The position numbers and the translations under genes were made by a program. Under the pieces are notes generated by a model. The model searched no databases, had not been told where the DNA came from, and was given only the letters and a program-made list of their open reading frames with translations. Shown piece after piece: positions 1 through 12,081 of a stretch of 64,000 nucleotides of DNA; position 1 is the first letter of the stretch, and each line of letters begins with the position of its first letter. Origin of the DNA: Hyphodiscus hymeniophilus (Eukaryota; Ascomycota; Leotiomycetes; Helotiales; Hyphodiscaceae); NCBI GenBank assembly GCA_016508695.1, contig VNKQ01000004.1, positions 1,674,001-1,738,000 on the forward strand, read 5' to 3'.

Positions 1-414
1 TCTGAGTCGGAGTCTTGGCTATCTCCTCCAGCCGCACCTGTATGGGCGTTAACGCTCGCCCAGTGTGTCGAGCAGCACTCTGCCACCAATTCGATGATGT
101 ATAGCTCGGAGTGGAGGATATGAATTGGGTGTGCAAGGATTCCTTTGTAGGGCCTAGATAGCTCTTCGAGCAGTTGTACCAATGTTTCAATAACTACTCC
201 AGTACTTGAAGTACTGACACCGACAAGGGTCGCCCGCGTGAGGACAACAATTTCATCGCGGATGAAGTCATGGGAAGGGGAGCCGGTTCGATGAGGAAGC
301 TGTCGACGAATAGATCAGTACAATACCTGCGTGTGTTTGGGGAGTGTGTTTGAAATCTACCCTCGTAGACAACCTGTCCACCAAAGTGACGACCAGATTA
401 GAGTCCCCGTTCAT
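1..414 (-). CDS. 5' part of an unidentified gene, truncated by the window edge
   Basis: Two exons can be read: 361..414 (ATG at 414) and 1..299, joined by a 61-nt intron (300..360) with donor GTAGAT, a TACTGATC branch-like site and acceptor CGACAG. The join keeps one frame open to the edge, giving about 117 residues. They are rich in hydrophobic helices (for example LVQLLEELSRPYKGIL and HSELYIIELVAECC), like the first repeats of an ARM/HEAT-type helical protein, and then become acidic and serine-rich (GGDSQDSDS). I do not recognise the family. The codon pattern and the clean splice suggest a real gene whose remainder lies to the left. RAT1 follows upstream on the same strand. The exact start is inferred from the first in-frame ATG before the donor. 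Confidence 0.6.
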
Positions 415-1079
415 GACTGAGTAAAGTCCCTGGGCAGTCTAACAACCCATTCAACAAATTCCAAGCATACGGCTGCGTCTGTAACACATGAACCTGTAGC
501 GAAACCACCCCGTTCCGAACAATTTGCGCTGTAGATATGGCACACCTCAAACATAGCCTCTCAATGATGAAGGTGTGAGTACGGGGGAGAGGTAGAGAGG
601 GGTACGCCAGCCGGTGTGTCAGAGAGTTCAGGCTGATTGTAGGGGCATGATGGTGTTTTAGAGTCTTCGAGAGATACTGAACGATAACTCTCCTCGGCAT
701 GCGTGACACTTCTTCTGACGCAACAAGGTTTAGGTCGACAACGGCTGTACCTGAATGGTTTTGGAGTCACTCGCGGCCAAAAATGACATGCATGAGATAA
801 TCCCTGCAGGCAAGCCCCACGGTGTTGCACGTGCTACATTATGCTTCAACATAAGGTATTGTTTGAAAAGAACTCGGTATAAAGCGTGAGTAAGGGGTAG
901 GAAATAGGTAAAAGAGTAGGTCACATAGCAGGAAACCGTTTCTCTCTCTCTTCATTTCTTCGGTTTGTCATGTTTTTGTATTCAATATTTACAGAATGAC
1001 ATATATTACAAGAGCCAGGAATCTAGCTGTGCTTCCGAAGCAGAAAATCATCCGCTCGAAAGATTCAATAAGAAAGTAT
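415..1079. other. Intergenic, 665 bp
   Basis: Lies between the 3' end of RAT1 and the 5' end of the left-edge gene, so it should hold the RAT1 terminator and the promoter of that gene. Several short ORFs overlap here in different frames and none looks coding. A TATAAA-like string lies near 877. No structured repeat was seen. Confidence 0.6.
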
Positions 1080-4000
1080 CTAGTGATCGTAACGCTGCCC
1101 TCTGTACCCTCCTCGGGAATAATCACCGCCACGTCGTTGATCATCACGCCGTCCTGGGGGCGGTGGGTATCCAGATTGGGATGGATAGTGGGGCGAAGAT
1201 TGTGGGTAGCCGCGAGGAGCTTGGGGATGACCGTGACCATAAGCTCCGAAGGAGTTTGGCAGAGGAGGAGGAGGACCACGCGCGAAGCCGCCGGTTCCAG
1301 GCGGTGGTGGCTGCCAGCCAGGTGGTGGAACTGGATTGTTGTTGTAGCTATTGTGGCCATTCTGGGCATAGGATCGCTCATGGTGCTGATTGGACGAGGA
1401 ATATGTGAAAGAGTTGCGCGATCTTCCATCTCCATTCAACGGGACACCACCATGGTTACGACCTGACCTAGCAGCTTTTCCTTTAGTGGCTGCAATATCC
1501 TCTGGATTGAGCGCCTTTGTAGGGAATTTTAGTCCTCGCAAGAGCATAGACTTATGAAGATGGGTTGATTTCGGCATCTCATAATGAACACTATAAGGTT
1601 GGTTGTCAGAAGTACTCACAGTAGTTAGAATGGATTACAAACCTGATTGACCGATCGTCGTCAAGACTGGGAAGATCACCGCTTTGGAGAGGGAAATTCA
1701 ATGTTCCGTGGGGTATATGTGCCTCGTTTTTCTCGATCATCCCGCTGAGTCCTTCACTGGCTCGTGAGCTTAGCTTGACGCTTGGGGGACCTTGCTTCTT
1801 GGAATAGAAATTGGTTGCGATATGATCGTAAAGCTGCTCGTGGGCTTCCGCAACGAGGAGGACATCCTTTCCAACTCCGTTGCGCGCTGCAACTTCTGGT
1901 GATAAAAGGGGGTATTTCCTCGCCATGGCGTCGAGGAGTCGCTTTGAATCGATGAAAGGTAAGAGAGCCACTCCCTGCCACGCAAATTTCTTTCCATTTA
2001 AGTCGACAGTGAAATCTTCTGGATAGAAATCTATGATCTCGCTATCAGGACTTGTCATCAAATCATGGAATACCTCTGGAATGGCTTGGCGGGAAGCTGC
2101 TGGAAGAACGCCCATGAGTTGTTCAAAAGGTCTGAATATTCTTCCCTTCTCAAAGCCGATTTTCATTTCCTTGAGGTTCGCAAAATCTGCTGCAAACGGA
2201 GCATAATGGTATGGATAGTACCAATCCCAAGAAGGGCAGCCCTGGAAGTAGTACAGTAACACCCATGCCAGGCCTTCAACATAAGCTCTACCCACTTTGT
2301 GGCGGAATTCGACATCTCTAGGATCAACGCCAAATTTTTGTTCATAATACCGATCAGCATAACCTTCATCCCACAATCGGACGGTGTCTACGGGAGGTTC
2401 GCCTTCGGCAGTGGGAGTTCCGGGCTGAGGCGTATTGCGACCTGGCGTGCTACTGCTATCGTCGTCCAAGAAGTCAGCCTTGCGCTTCCCAAGAGCTGAC
2501 GCAGGGGGTTCTGCCAGCCCTTCATCCCCGTCCACATCAGTCGATAATTTACCCGCAATTTGGCTTTTCAAGGCTGCAGCGGCGCTCTTGTTGGCTAAAT
2601 TTGCTTTGTATACCGCTCCTCTGTTGACTACCATATCATGTGTCACAGCATTTGCCTCTTTGGTGACGTTACTAGGAGCAAAGAGCGGAAGTCCCATTGG
2701 TGCATTGTCGAACGATGGTTTCCCATTTTGTCGACCATTTGAAGACGAGTCTTGATACCCGCCGCCGCGGCCTCCACGGCCTCCACGCCCACCCCTACCT
2801 CCACGACCACCCTCTTCTTGTAGCTTGCGTCTCTTTGCGTTAGCATCTCGTCGTTCTTCGGTCTGCTTTCTTCTTCGGAATATGGCATCTTCTTGCTTGG
2901 CCAATCCGTCGAGAATGAACTGAGCTCTCTCAAGATCAACATGACCATCTTTGGTAAGATAGCCTCCCATATATGGAATATTGTCACGCCAAATAGCAAT
3001 GAGAGTATCAATACCATCTTCTCGGATTTCAAGACTAGGAAGATGAGGTAAAAAGTCGTTGCCAACGAAGAAACACATGAATACCCAGTCGTCGATGGCT
3101 CTTTCTAGATCAAATCTGAAAGGTTGATCTGGAACGTAGAGCTCAGCTTCGAGATACTCGCGAAGAACTGAAACATGCAGCCAGATGAAAGGTTTGAGAG
3201 GAGGGGCGCTGTCCTTCTCGTCAAACTCGCCGTCCTTTACCCTGGCTTGGCCTGTGCATTCTCTAGCTTCGTGACCAGCCTGGCCACACATGCGGCAGGT
3301 GCGAGGTTTCGAGTCCTGGGCAAATACATCTTCCCGCAAAACGCGGAAGTGGGGTTCATGGGTTGCCAATCCCAACATGATCAAGTCAGCATCTAAGCCA
3401 TAGATTACATGTCTGGTATTGGGATCATGTTCAGGGGAGGATCTTTGAGATCTGACGAACTCCATTATCTTATGCTCGCCCTCACCAGGCACAGTCGAGT
3501 CAGAGATGATAACTTTCATCTTAGCCCAGGCGGGGTCAGTATTGAGTTTGTATGCACACCAGTATCTCAAGCTGGCAGCCAAGATATCCATGAAAGGGGT
3601 ACCAGGGGTGATCTCATTGGAATCCCACGCTTTCTTGACTTCTGGCTCTTCGATGGGGCCGCCTTGCGACTTCAGCATCTTGAGTAATTCGACCTGGTCT
3701 TCAGCTTTCTGTTGGGCCTCTTGGGCAGAGCGAAATCGTCGTGATCGTTGCTGATTCATTTTGGCACGTGGAGCAACACCATCAATAGCAATCATCAAAA
3801 GCTTTCTAGGTCGAACCATATTGACAACGCGATCGGTGTACTTGAAGATCTCTAACATCATTTCCTCCTCGTCCTTGGGAGGTGGCCTGTCTTCGGGATG
3901 CGAGCATGGATGGACAATACCATTCATATCGAGATATAAATTGTCGAACTCTTCGCCATTGGGATTTGTGCCTCGAGCATCGACAGGAACGGTAACGCCA

Positions 4001-4143
4001 TCAATCTCTCTGGGATGTTCTTCGATGACCGGGGAGACGATTTTGGGATATTTCTTACTGAGCCAGCGGAATAAGGCTATAGAGTACACAAGTCAGCAAC
4101 ACGGTAATTAATGAGGACGGGATACCGCACCTGGAACACCCAT
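1080..4143 (-). CDS. RAT1: 5'-3' exoribonuclease 2 (Rat1/Xrn2)
   Basis: Nuclear 5'-3' exoribonuclease for RNA surveillance, rRNA processing and 'torpedo' termination of RNA polymerase II. Exons: 4131..4143, 1643..4076, 1080..1590 (985 aa; the family is usually 950-1010). The first exon is 13 nt (ATGGGTGTTCCAG) and gives the canonical start MGVPALFRWLSKKYPKI. Catalytic-domain signatures are visible: YLDMNGIVHPCSH, AIDGVAPRAKMNQQRSRRF, GEGEHKIMEF, YGLDADLIMLG and GNDFLPHLPSL. A CCHC zinc knuckle (C-x2-C-x4-H-x4-C) lies near residue 265 and an RGG-repeat stretch near residue 435. The C-terminal exon carries the conserved HKSMLLRGLKFP segment and ends in a Gly/Pro/Arg-rich tail. It is divergent from USO1, with 471 bp between the starts. 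Confidence 0.96.
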
Positions 4144-4614
4144 GTTGGCGGACTGAAGGAACTGTGTTGGTAATGTAAATATTCAGTCGTTGCGAAAAAC
4201 TTAGAGATCAGGTCGTGTGCTGCCTAGCCTGGAGAGGCGAGAAATGAGAAAGGAAAGTGAGCCACTGCGATCTTCTTAGCACTTCGTAGCCGCTGTTCAT
4301 CTATGGCAGATACACAAATGCTGTTGTAAATGGGATTGTAGTTTAGCGACCACAGTTGTATGAATGTGAAGAGTTCGAGGGGAGCCGCTTTCTTCGATTT
4401 CTCTTTGAAGTCGAACGCGGATTTTAGTCGCGAGGCTGGATGCGGCTTAGGGAGATACTGTACCTAGGCAATACATGGTCTGTGCACTTTCTCTTTCTGG
4501 ACAGCTATCCAAATATATTTTGGAAGAAGCTGTTATTATTCGGGGTTCAGTGCGTTTTCAGTAATGAAATCTCAAGAACTCGATGGCACTTAACTCTGTA
4601 TCCCCAACAGAGAA
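4144..4614. promoter_or_regulatory. Divergent promoter region RAT1 / USO1, 471 bp
   Basis: The only space between the two divergent start codons, so it must hold both promoters and 5' leaders. I see no clear TATA box, long repeat or extra ORF of note. Confidence 0.6.
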
Positions 4615-7600
4615 ATGTTCGCAATCGCATCGACGCCGGCGAAGCAGAACGTTAGTGACACTATCACCACGCTCTCTGGCCGACTTTCATCCTCGACCCT
4701 CCTCGAAGATCGACGCGCCGCGATTCTGGGCCTGCGAAGCTTCGCAAAGGAATACCCGGCCTCAGTTGCCTCCGATGCCTTAAGGGGTCTCATCGGAAGC
4801 TTGACCAAAGATGGAGAAGATGTCGACACTGTCAAAATCGTCCTTGAAACTCTCCTCATGTTGTTCAATCCCAATGAAAACAGTCCTGAAGCTTCGGAGG
4901 AGATCGCGCTCTGGCTTGCAGACGAATTTACACAACGGCAAGACAACATCACTCTATTGTTAGACTTTCTGGATACCACCAAGAACAATGATTTCTATTC
5001 ACGCCTATACTCCTTACAATTGCTATCAGCCATTCTGGCATCCCGGACTGAGCGAACGGAGGAATGTATATTCACGGCTCCATTAGGCATATCAAATCTG
5101 GTAGCAGTGCTGGACGACAGGAGGGAGGCTGTTCGGAACGAGGGTCTCTCGTTGCTTACATACCTGACACCCAACTCCCCAGAGTTGCAGAAAATGGTTG
5201 CTTTCGAGAATGCCTTCGACAGACTTTTCAACATAATCCAGCTCGAGGGATCTCTATCTCAGGGAGACAGAGTCGTGGAGGACTGTTTGATACTGCTTGC
5301 AAATTTACTCAGACTAAATACATCTAATCAATCCTTCTTTCGAGAGACTGGCTCAGTCGCCAAGCTTGCGAAGCTTCTGAATGATGCCCTTATTGACCAG
5401 GATGGCGGGGAGGAGACCGCCGAGTGGGCGAAAGTGCAGCGGAATAGGAACATATATGCGTTATTGGCAGTGTTGAGGCTTTGTCTTATTACTGGCGGCG
5501 GCATTGGAACACAAAAGAATCAGGAGTCGTTCTGCCAACATGGTATCTTAGGCCAGACCCTTCAGTTGGCTTTCAGTCGCTCTACCGAAATACAAATCAA
5601 AGCAGAGGTATGGAATATGTTGTTATACAACCAGAGTTCATCAATTGATGGGTTATAGGCTTTGACAACGTGTGCGGACCTAATACGAGGGAACCCACCA
5701 CTTCAAGAAGGCTTCGCACAGATACAAGTCACTTCAGTTCTTGATGAACCTCCTGAGGATGGTGTTGAAGCTCAGCAACGCAACGGAATCCCAAAAGTTT
5801 ATGTGATAGATGGCCTACTTGATCTCACACTGAGCGTCTCATCCTTGGCAGCGTTTGATTGCAGACTGGCGGCGTGCGAGTGCATCAAAGCGTACTTCTT
5901 CAATCATGCTAGGATCCGAAAGCATTTTCTCCGTCGTGCTATTGACGGGCACTCATCTGGAGCTGACGAAACAGCGAATGTTTTAACAACCCTTCTCCAA
6001 CCCTTAGAAGGTCGAATTTCTGGGGACCCGTATCGATACTGGTTTGCAGCAGTGCTAATGTTTCATCTGATCTTCGAAGACCATGAAGCCAAAGCACTGG
6101 CTATGACTGTCGCTGAAGGCGACGCATCTACCGGCGAAGAGAAGGTCACGTGCATCCAGACCATCACAGCAAATCTTATCACAGGAGTCCAGAAGAATGC
6201 TGACGAGCGGGTCCTTGTTGCATATCTAATGTTACTCTGCGGATGGCTATTTGAAGATCCAGATGCTGTCAACGACTTCCTTGGTGAGGGTAGCAATGTA
6301 CAAAGTCTTGTACAAGCGGTGTTACAGGGTGGACGAGATAACACTGTTGTGCAGGGATTGTGTGCCATGCTGCTGGGCATTGTCTACGAATTCTCGACAA
6401 AAGACTCGCCTGTACCCAGAGCAACCATACATCCTATCCTCGCGTCCCGCATGGGCCGCGATCAATACATAGACAGGCTTTTAAAGTTGAGAAGTCATCC
6501 CTTGCTACGCGATTTCGAGGTGCTCTCACAAAAATTGAGTGCCGTTCCCACCGGCGGCCTCCCTGAAGTGTTCTTCGACAAGGTGTTTGTTGACTTCGCA
6601 AAAGACAACTTCAGCCGCCTTCTTCGTGCCATCGACCGAGATCCAGGAATGGAAATCCCTGTCATTGCAAACGGCGTTCAGAAAGGTATATCTCGCGAGA
6701 TGGTGGACTCACTGAGGTCTCAACTTGCGGAAAAGGACAAAGCTCTTCAAACAACAGAGGACAGTCTTTTGTCACAAGGAAGACAGTTGGGGCAGGAGCA
6801 AGCAGATCACCGCAGGGCGAAGGAGACAGCAGCAGCCGAACTTTCACGAATCAAGAGTGTCAACGATGCACTTCACCGAAATCATGAAGAAGAGATAAAG
6901 TAAGCTTTAAGAACTGTCTTCAATAAGCCGCTGCTAACCTGAACAAGAAATCTACGTCTTGAACAAAGCCGACTGATTGAAGACAACAAGAGACAACTAG
7001 ATCACGTTCAGAAAACATCAGATGCTAATGTTGAACGGACCCGAAAACGATTGGAAACTGAAATGGTAGCGCTCCAAAAGACTGCCGACGCCAATGCCGA
7101 AAAGACACGTAAACGGATGGAGGCTGAAATTGCAGATCTCCAACGCAGCACCAGCAAGTTGGAGGCTGATCTCGCAAAGGTAAGACGCCGTTCGTTAGCA
7201 AGTAGATTAGCTCCAAAACTTTCACGTTTTGAGTGATCACGGTCTTGCGACAACGAATGCTCTCCTTGACTAACGTATCACAGGCAAACAAAAATCATGT
7301 CCAAGATCTTCAGACTGCCCATGATGAATACACGGCAAAGCAGACCGAGCAAACCGCCCGACTACGGCGTGCAGAGGAGAAGGCGGAAGAAGCTGATGTG
7401 AGGAGCAAGGCTGCGACTGAAAGGGCAACAAAGGCGGAACAAGCTTTGGCCGAGAAGGAAAAGGAAAGGACAGCCGTCCAAAGCGAGCTTGATGACTTAT
7501 TGATGGTCTTCGGTGATCTAGAAGAGAAGTCAGAAAAGTATAAAGAAAGACTTAGGGAACTCGGGGAGAATGTCTCAGATGGAGAAGAGGGAGACGAGGA

Positions 7601-7631
7601 CGAGGCTGGAGAAGATGACGGTGTTGATTAG
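4615..7631 (+). CDS. USO1: Vesicle-tethering factor Uso1/p115
   Basis: General vesicular transport factor that tethers ER-derived vesicles to the Golgi and links Rab1/Ypt1 to SNARE assembly. Exons: 4615..5607, 5659..6899, 6948..7179, 7284..7631 (937 aa). The first roughly 670 residues form the armadillo-type globular head, with runs such as LLSAILASRTERTEECIF and VVEDCLILLANLLRLN. Exons 3-4 are a long coiled coil full of Lys/Glu heptads. The C-terminus is an acidic tail (ENVSDGEEGDEDEAGEDDGVD, broken here as ENVSDGEEGD then EDEAGEDDGVD), typical of p115. The coiled coil is much shorter than in budding yeast Uso1 (about 1,790 aa) and close to metazoan p115, as usual for filamentous fungi. All introns are GT-AG and phases agree. 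Confidence 0.95.
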
Positions 7632-8027
7632 AAGAGTGCGTAGACCTGTATATAGGGGAGATTACAAGATATATGATACATAAAAGGGACAGACGATTTC
7701 CCCCAGTTTTCAGTCGCTATAAGCTCAAACTCTTTTCTCGACTTATTTGAAGTGTTCTACGACCACGCAGTTCAATGGAGTCTGTAATAGATTGACACAT
7801 TGAGCGGATAAGTCTGTTCAGTGAGAGATCCTCGAATTTCGAAAACGCCTGAACGGTCGAGCTTCCATTGGAGTGTGTTGTGTCCTGACAAGGCTGAAAT
7901 CAAGGTGGCAAGGCTCTGGTTTTGGCCCGAGCTTCGCATGACTCTTCACGCGAGTTTTGAAAATGGCGGGGCAGACCACAGCACAATTAAGAGTCGAACG
8001 AGAGTTTGAAACTGGAACAAACTCACC
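7632..8027. promoter_or_regulatory. USO1 3' end and isoleucyl-tRNA synthetase promoter, 396 bp
   Basis: Tandem-gene spacer. It ends in a good start context (CACCATGG). No other feature was recognised. Confidence 0.5.
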
Positions 8028-11000
8028 ATGGCTATGGATTTTCCCAAGGAAGAGGAGAAAGTCCTCAAACGGTGGAAAGAGATCAAGGCCTTTGAGAGAC
8101 AAGTCGAGTTGTCAGAAGGACGAAAACGATACACATTCTACGATGGACCTCCCTTTGCAACAGGTCTGCCCCACTATGGCCACTTGCTTGCTTCCACGAT
8201 TAAAGATATCATTCCTCGATATTGGTCTATGAAAGGCTACCATGTGGAGAGGCGATTCGGTTGGGACACACACGGCTTACCTATCGAGCACGAGATCGAC
8301 AAGAAACTAGGTATCTCAGGACGGGACGCTGTGATGAAGCTTGGGTTAGCGAAATACAATGAGGAGTGTCGAGCTATTGTGATGAGGTTCTCGGCGGAGT
8401 GGCGTATGACCATTGACAGACTTGGGCGGTGGATTGACTTCGACAATGATTACAAGGCAGGTCTGACTGCTAAAAGCTAAGTGATTTATAGCTAATCGAT
8501 GATAGACTATGGACCCAACATTTATGGAGTCAGAATGGTGGGTGTTCAAGAAACTTTTTGATAAAGGCGCTGTATATCAGGGCTACAAAGTTATGCCATA
8601 CTCGACAGCGCTCACCACTCCGCTCAGCAACTTCGAAGCAAACCAAAACTACCAGGATGTTACAGATCCAGCAGTTGTCGTGTCATTTCCCTTGCTATCA
8701 GATCCAACAACGCACTTGCTTGCCTGGACAACTACTCCGTGGACGTTGCCATCCCACACCGGCCTGGCCGCGCATCCTAATTTCGAATACATCAAGATTT
8801 GGGATGAGAAAGATCAGAGACATTATATACTGTTGGAGAAACTGCTAGGGACTCTATACAAGGACCCTAAGAAGGCAAAGTACAAAATCGTGGAGAAGAT
8901 CAAGGGCAGTCAGATGTTGGGTTGGAAGTATGAACCGCTGTTTGACTACTTCTACGAGGACTTCAAGGATTACGGCTTCAAGGTCCTCAACGCAAGTTAC
9001 GTGACGGACGACAGCGGCGTTGGCATTGTTCACCAAGCGCCTGCGTTTGGTGAGGAAGATTACAATGTGGCAATGGAAGCCGGTACCATCAGCAAGTCCC
9101 GCCCACCACCCAACCCGGTTGACGAGAAAGGTCATTTTACAGACAAGGTTCGAGATTTCGCGGGTCAGCATGTTAAAGAAGCTGATAAAGCTATCATCAA
9201 ATACCTCAAAGGTACCAAGCGACTCATTGTCGACTCACAGATCAGGCATAGCTATCCATTGTGTTATCGCTCCGATACGCCGTTGATCTACCGAGCTGTT
9301 CCATCGTGGTTCATTACGATCCCCGAAATTATACCCCAGATGCTGAAGAACATTGAAGGTTCGCACTGGGTTCCCTCGTTCGTCAAGGAGAAGCGGTTCG
9401 CCAATTGGATCGCCAATGCCCGTGACTGGAATGTTTCTCGCAACAGATACTGGGGAACGCCCATTCCTCTCTGGGTCAGTGAAGACTTCGAAGAGATTAT
9501 CTGCATCGGCAGTGTGGCTGAATTGAAGGAACTCAGTGGCTACACTGGTGAACTGACCGATATTCACCGTGACAAGATTGATCACATCACCATTCCAAGT
9601 AAGAGAGGTAAAGGCCAGCTGAAGCGGGTCGAAGAGGTCTTTGATTGTTGGTTCGAGTCCGGAAGCATGCCCTATGCTTCCATGCACTATCCATTTGAGA
9701 ACGAGGCCAAATTCAAGGAATCGTTTCCCGGAGATTTTATTGCAGAAGGTTTGGATCAGACGAGAGGGTGGTTTTACACTTTGCTCGTGCTTGGCACCCA
9801 CTTGTTTGGAGTTTCACCTTTCCAAAACTGCGTCGTCAATGGCATGGTCTTGGCTGAAGATGGCAAGAAGATGTCAAAGCGACTGAAGAATTATCCTGAC
9901 CCTTCCGCGGTAATGGAGAAGTATGGATCTGATGCCCTGCGTCTATATCTCATCAATTCTCCAGTTGTTCGGGCGGAACCACTTCGCTTCAAGGAGGCAG
10001 GGGTTAAGGAGGTTATCGCCAAAGTCATACTACCCTTGTGGAACAGCTACAAGTTCTTCGAAGGACAGGTTCTTTTGCTCAAAAAGATTGAAGACGTTGA
10101 CTTTTGTTTTGATCCAGCAATGGAGAAGACGAATAAGAACGTTATGGACCGATGGATCTTGGCAAGTTGTCAAAGTCTGCTCAAGTTCGTCAATGAAGAG
10201 ATGGCTGGTAAGAGACAAACTTCTCCTGCGGTTTGAAGTAGCTAACCAGACACAGCCTATCGCCTATATACTGTGGTACCAAGACTTCTTGATCTCATTG
10301 ATAATACGACAAATTGGTACATTCGTTTCAATCGGAAGCGACTCAAGGGTGAGCTCGGACTGAACGATACAAAGCATGCCCTCAATACTCTCTTCGAAGT
10401 CCTCTTCACCCTTGTCAGAGGCCTCGCACCTTTCACACCTTTTATCACCGAGACCATCTACGCTAAGTTGCGGCCATATATTCCTAAGGGCCTGCAAGGA
10501 GAAGACCCAGAAAGTGTCCATTTCTTGGCCTTCCCCGATGTTCGTGTGGAACTTTTCGACGAGGAGATTGAACGCCGGGTTGGTCGCATGCAACGAGTCA
10601 TCGAACTGGCCCGAGTGTCGAGAGAACGTCGTACCGTTGGTTTAAAGACGCCTTTGAAGACTTTGATCGTTATTCATGCCGATCCGGTGTATCTCGAGGA
10701 TATCAAATCGCTAGAAGGCTACATCACTGAAGAGCTCAACATTAGAGATCTAGTTCTTTCTTCTGATGAAGCCAAGTACAACGTACAATACAGCGTCACT
10801 GCGGACTGGCCGGTGCTGGGAAAGAAACTCAAGAAGGATGTACAAAAAGTGAAAAAGGCCTTGCCAAGTCTTACCAGCGACCAAGTCCACAAATTCACCT
10901 TAGAGCATTCGATTGTAGTGGATGGTATCAAACTTGAGGATGGAGACTTGGTCGTGAAGCGTGCTCTAAAAGACGACGAGTCCTCAAAGAACCTCGAGAC

Positions 11001-11364
11001 AAACACTGACGAGGACGTGCTCACGATCTTAGATGCGGAACTGTACGCAGATCTTGCTGATGAGGGATTGGCGCGGGAGATCATTAATCGTGTCCAACGA
11101 GCGCGAAAAGCTGCTGGTCTTCAACCGACTGATGACATCAAGATGGAATACAAGGTACTCTCTGACCCTGACAACATCGGTCTCGCCAGCGCATTCACCA
11201 GCAAGGCGGAAATGATCGCAAAAGCGTTACGGAGACCTCTTGATCATCATGTCATCACGGAGGATGGTGGCAAGATCCCTGACAATCCAGAGGAAGGTGT
11301 ACTTCTGGAGGAAAAACAGGAGATACAGAAAGCGGAGTTCTTGCTTAGATTATTGAAGCTTTGA
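8028..11364 (+). CDS. ILS1: Isoleucyl-tRNA synthetase, cytosolic
   Basis: Charges tRNA-Ile with isoleucine; class I synthetase with CP1 editing domain. Exons: 8028..8456, 8506..10207, 10256..11364 (1079 aa, as for eukaryotic cytosolic IleRS). The HIGH motif is HYGH at residues 49-52, the KMSKS loop is KMSKR near 598-602, and the WD/THGLP motif (FGWDTHGLPIEHEIDKK) is present. The C-terminal half carries the anticodon-binding domain and eukaryotic extension. The first intron (8457..8505) only restores the conserved FDNDYKTMDPTFMES join if its donor is GC (AAG|GCAGGT). The second is a normal GT-AG intron. The start lies in a strong Kozak-like context; no targeting sequence precedes it, which fits a cytosolic enzyme. 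Confidence 0.97.
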
Positions 11365-11495
11365 GGGCTGTCATGATGAAGAACCTAAAAGTCATGAGAT
11401 GTTTGGAGGATTTCATGTAGAGACACTAGTTGTAGATTGCTTGCTGCTCTGGTGACATGAACCATTCTCAAACGCTTTACTCTTTCTTTATAGCT

Positions 11496-11775
11496 TTATC
11501 TCTTCTTTACAGCCGCCTTGAACATGTTAGCCAAAGTGGTCGCCATCCATGTTCTGAATCTTTCTCACAATGTAACAATCCTTCAATTTGAGAAACTCAG
11601 TAAGACATTTATCCTTGTGCACTGAATTATAATCTGCTACAATGCATTTGCCATAAACTGAAGCCTGGGTACGTTAGCGTCAACACAATAAGATAAGAGG
11701 TAGGCTCATTACCTCAGTCGAACATTTGGCAGCAGCTTGAGCGAATTTCTCAATTGGTCGAATTCGAGAAGGCAT
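11496..11775 (-). CDS. Twin-CX9C protein, NDUFAF8-like complex I assembly factor
   Basis: A 59-aa protein in three tiny exons: 11713..11775, 11569..11664, 11496..11516. Introns 11665..11712 and 11517..11568 have GT ends, CTAAC branch sites and AG ends. Two C-x9-C pairs are visible: C18-(STEASVYGK)-C28 and C40-(LTEFLKLKD)-C50, followed by CYIAAVKKR and stop. This is a CHCH fold that would be oxidised by Mia40 in the mitochondrial intermembrane space. The spacing, the A-A/E-A-x-x-Y-G-x-C block and the short C-terminus resemble human NDUFAF8, the partner of NDUFAF5 in complex I assembly. Assignment to that subfamily rather than another CHCH protein is inference. It is convergent with ILS1 (131 bp) and divergent from SFI1 (306 bp). 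Confidence 0.85.
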
Positions 11776-12081
11776 TGTGATTGTAATGCTACACTGAGAA
11801 ATCTAGATTGAAGGACGATGCGATGAGCCTTGATATAAACTAGTCCACCGATAGCTAGTGTGTACGCTAACCTGGACATGCATCATTTTCCTTTGATTCG
11901 CTGCCGCGTTCTCGCGTTCTCGAACGCCCATTAACAAACAGATCATGGAATACTACGCGCCCCTCATTTCACCCCCAGAATTGTATAGCTGATCAGCATT
12001 TACAAATGTATCATCATCATGCGATACTCTCTGCGCCAGAAATACCATAGCAATCCGCCTTATGACTTCTCCTAGACGCCC
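11776..12081. promoter_or_regulatory. Divergent promoter NDUFAF8-like / SFI1, 306 bp
   Basis: Separates the start codons of the CX9C gene and SFI1. A short direct repeat GCGTTCTC occurs twice in a row near 11909-11924, followed by GAACGCC. Nothing else stands out. Confidence 0.45.

Noticed and set aside
9235..9801. 188-codon minus-strand ORF
   Set aside because: Lies wholly inside the conserved isoleucyl-tRNA synthetase coding sequence.
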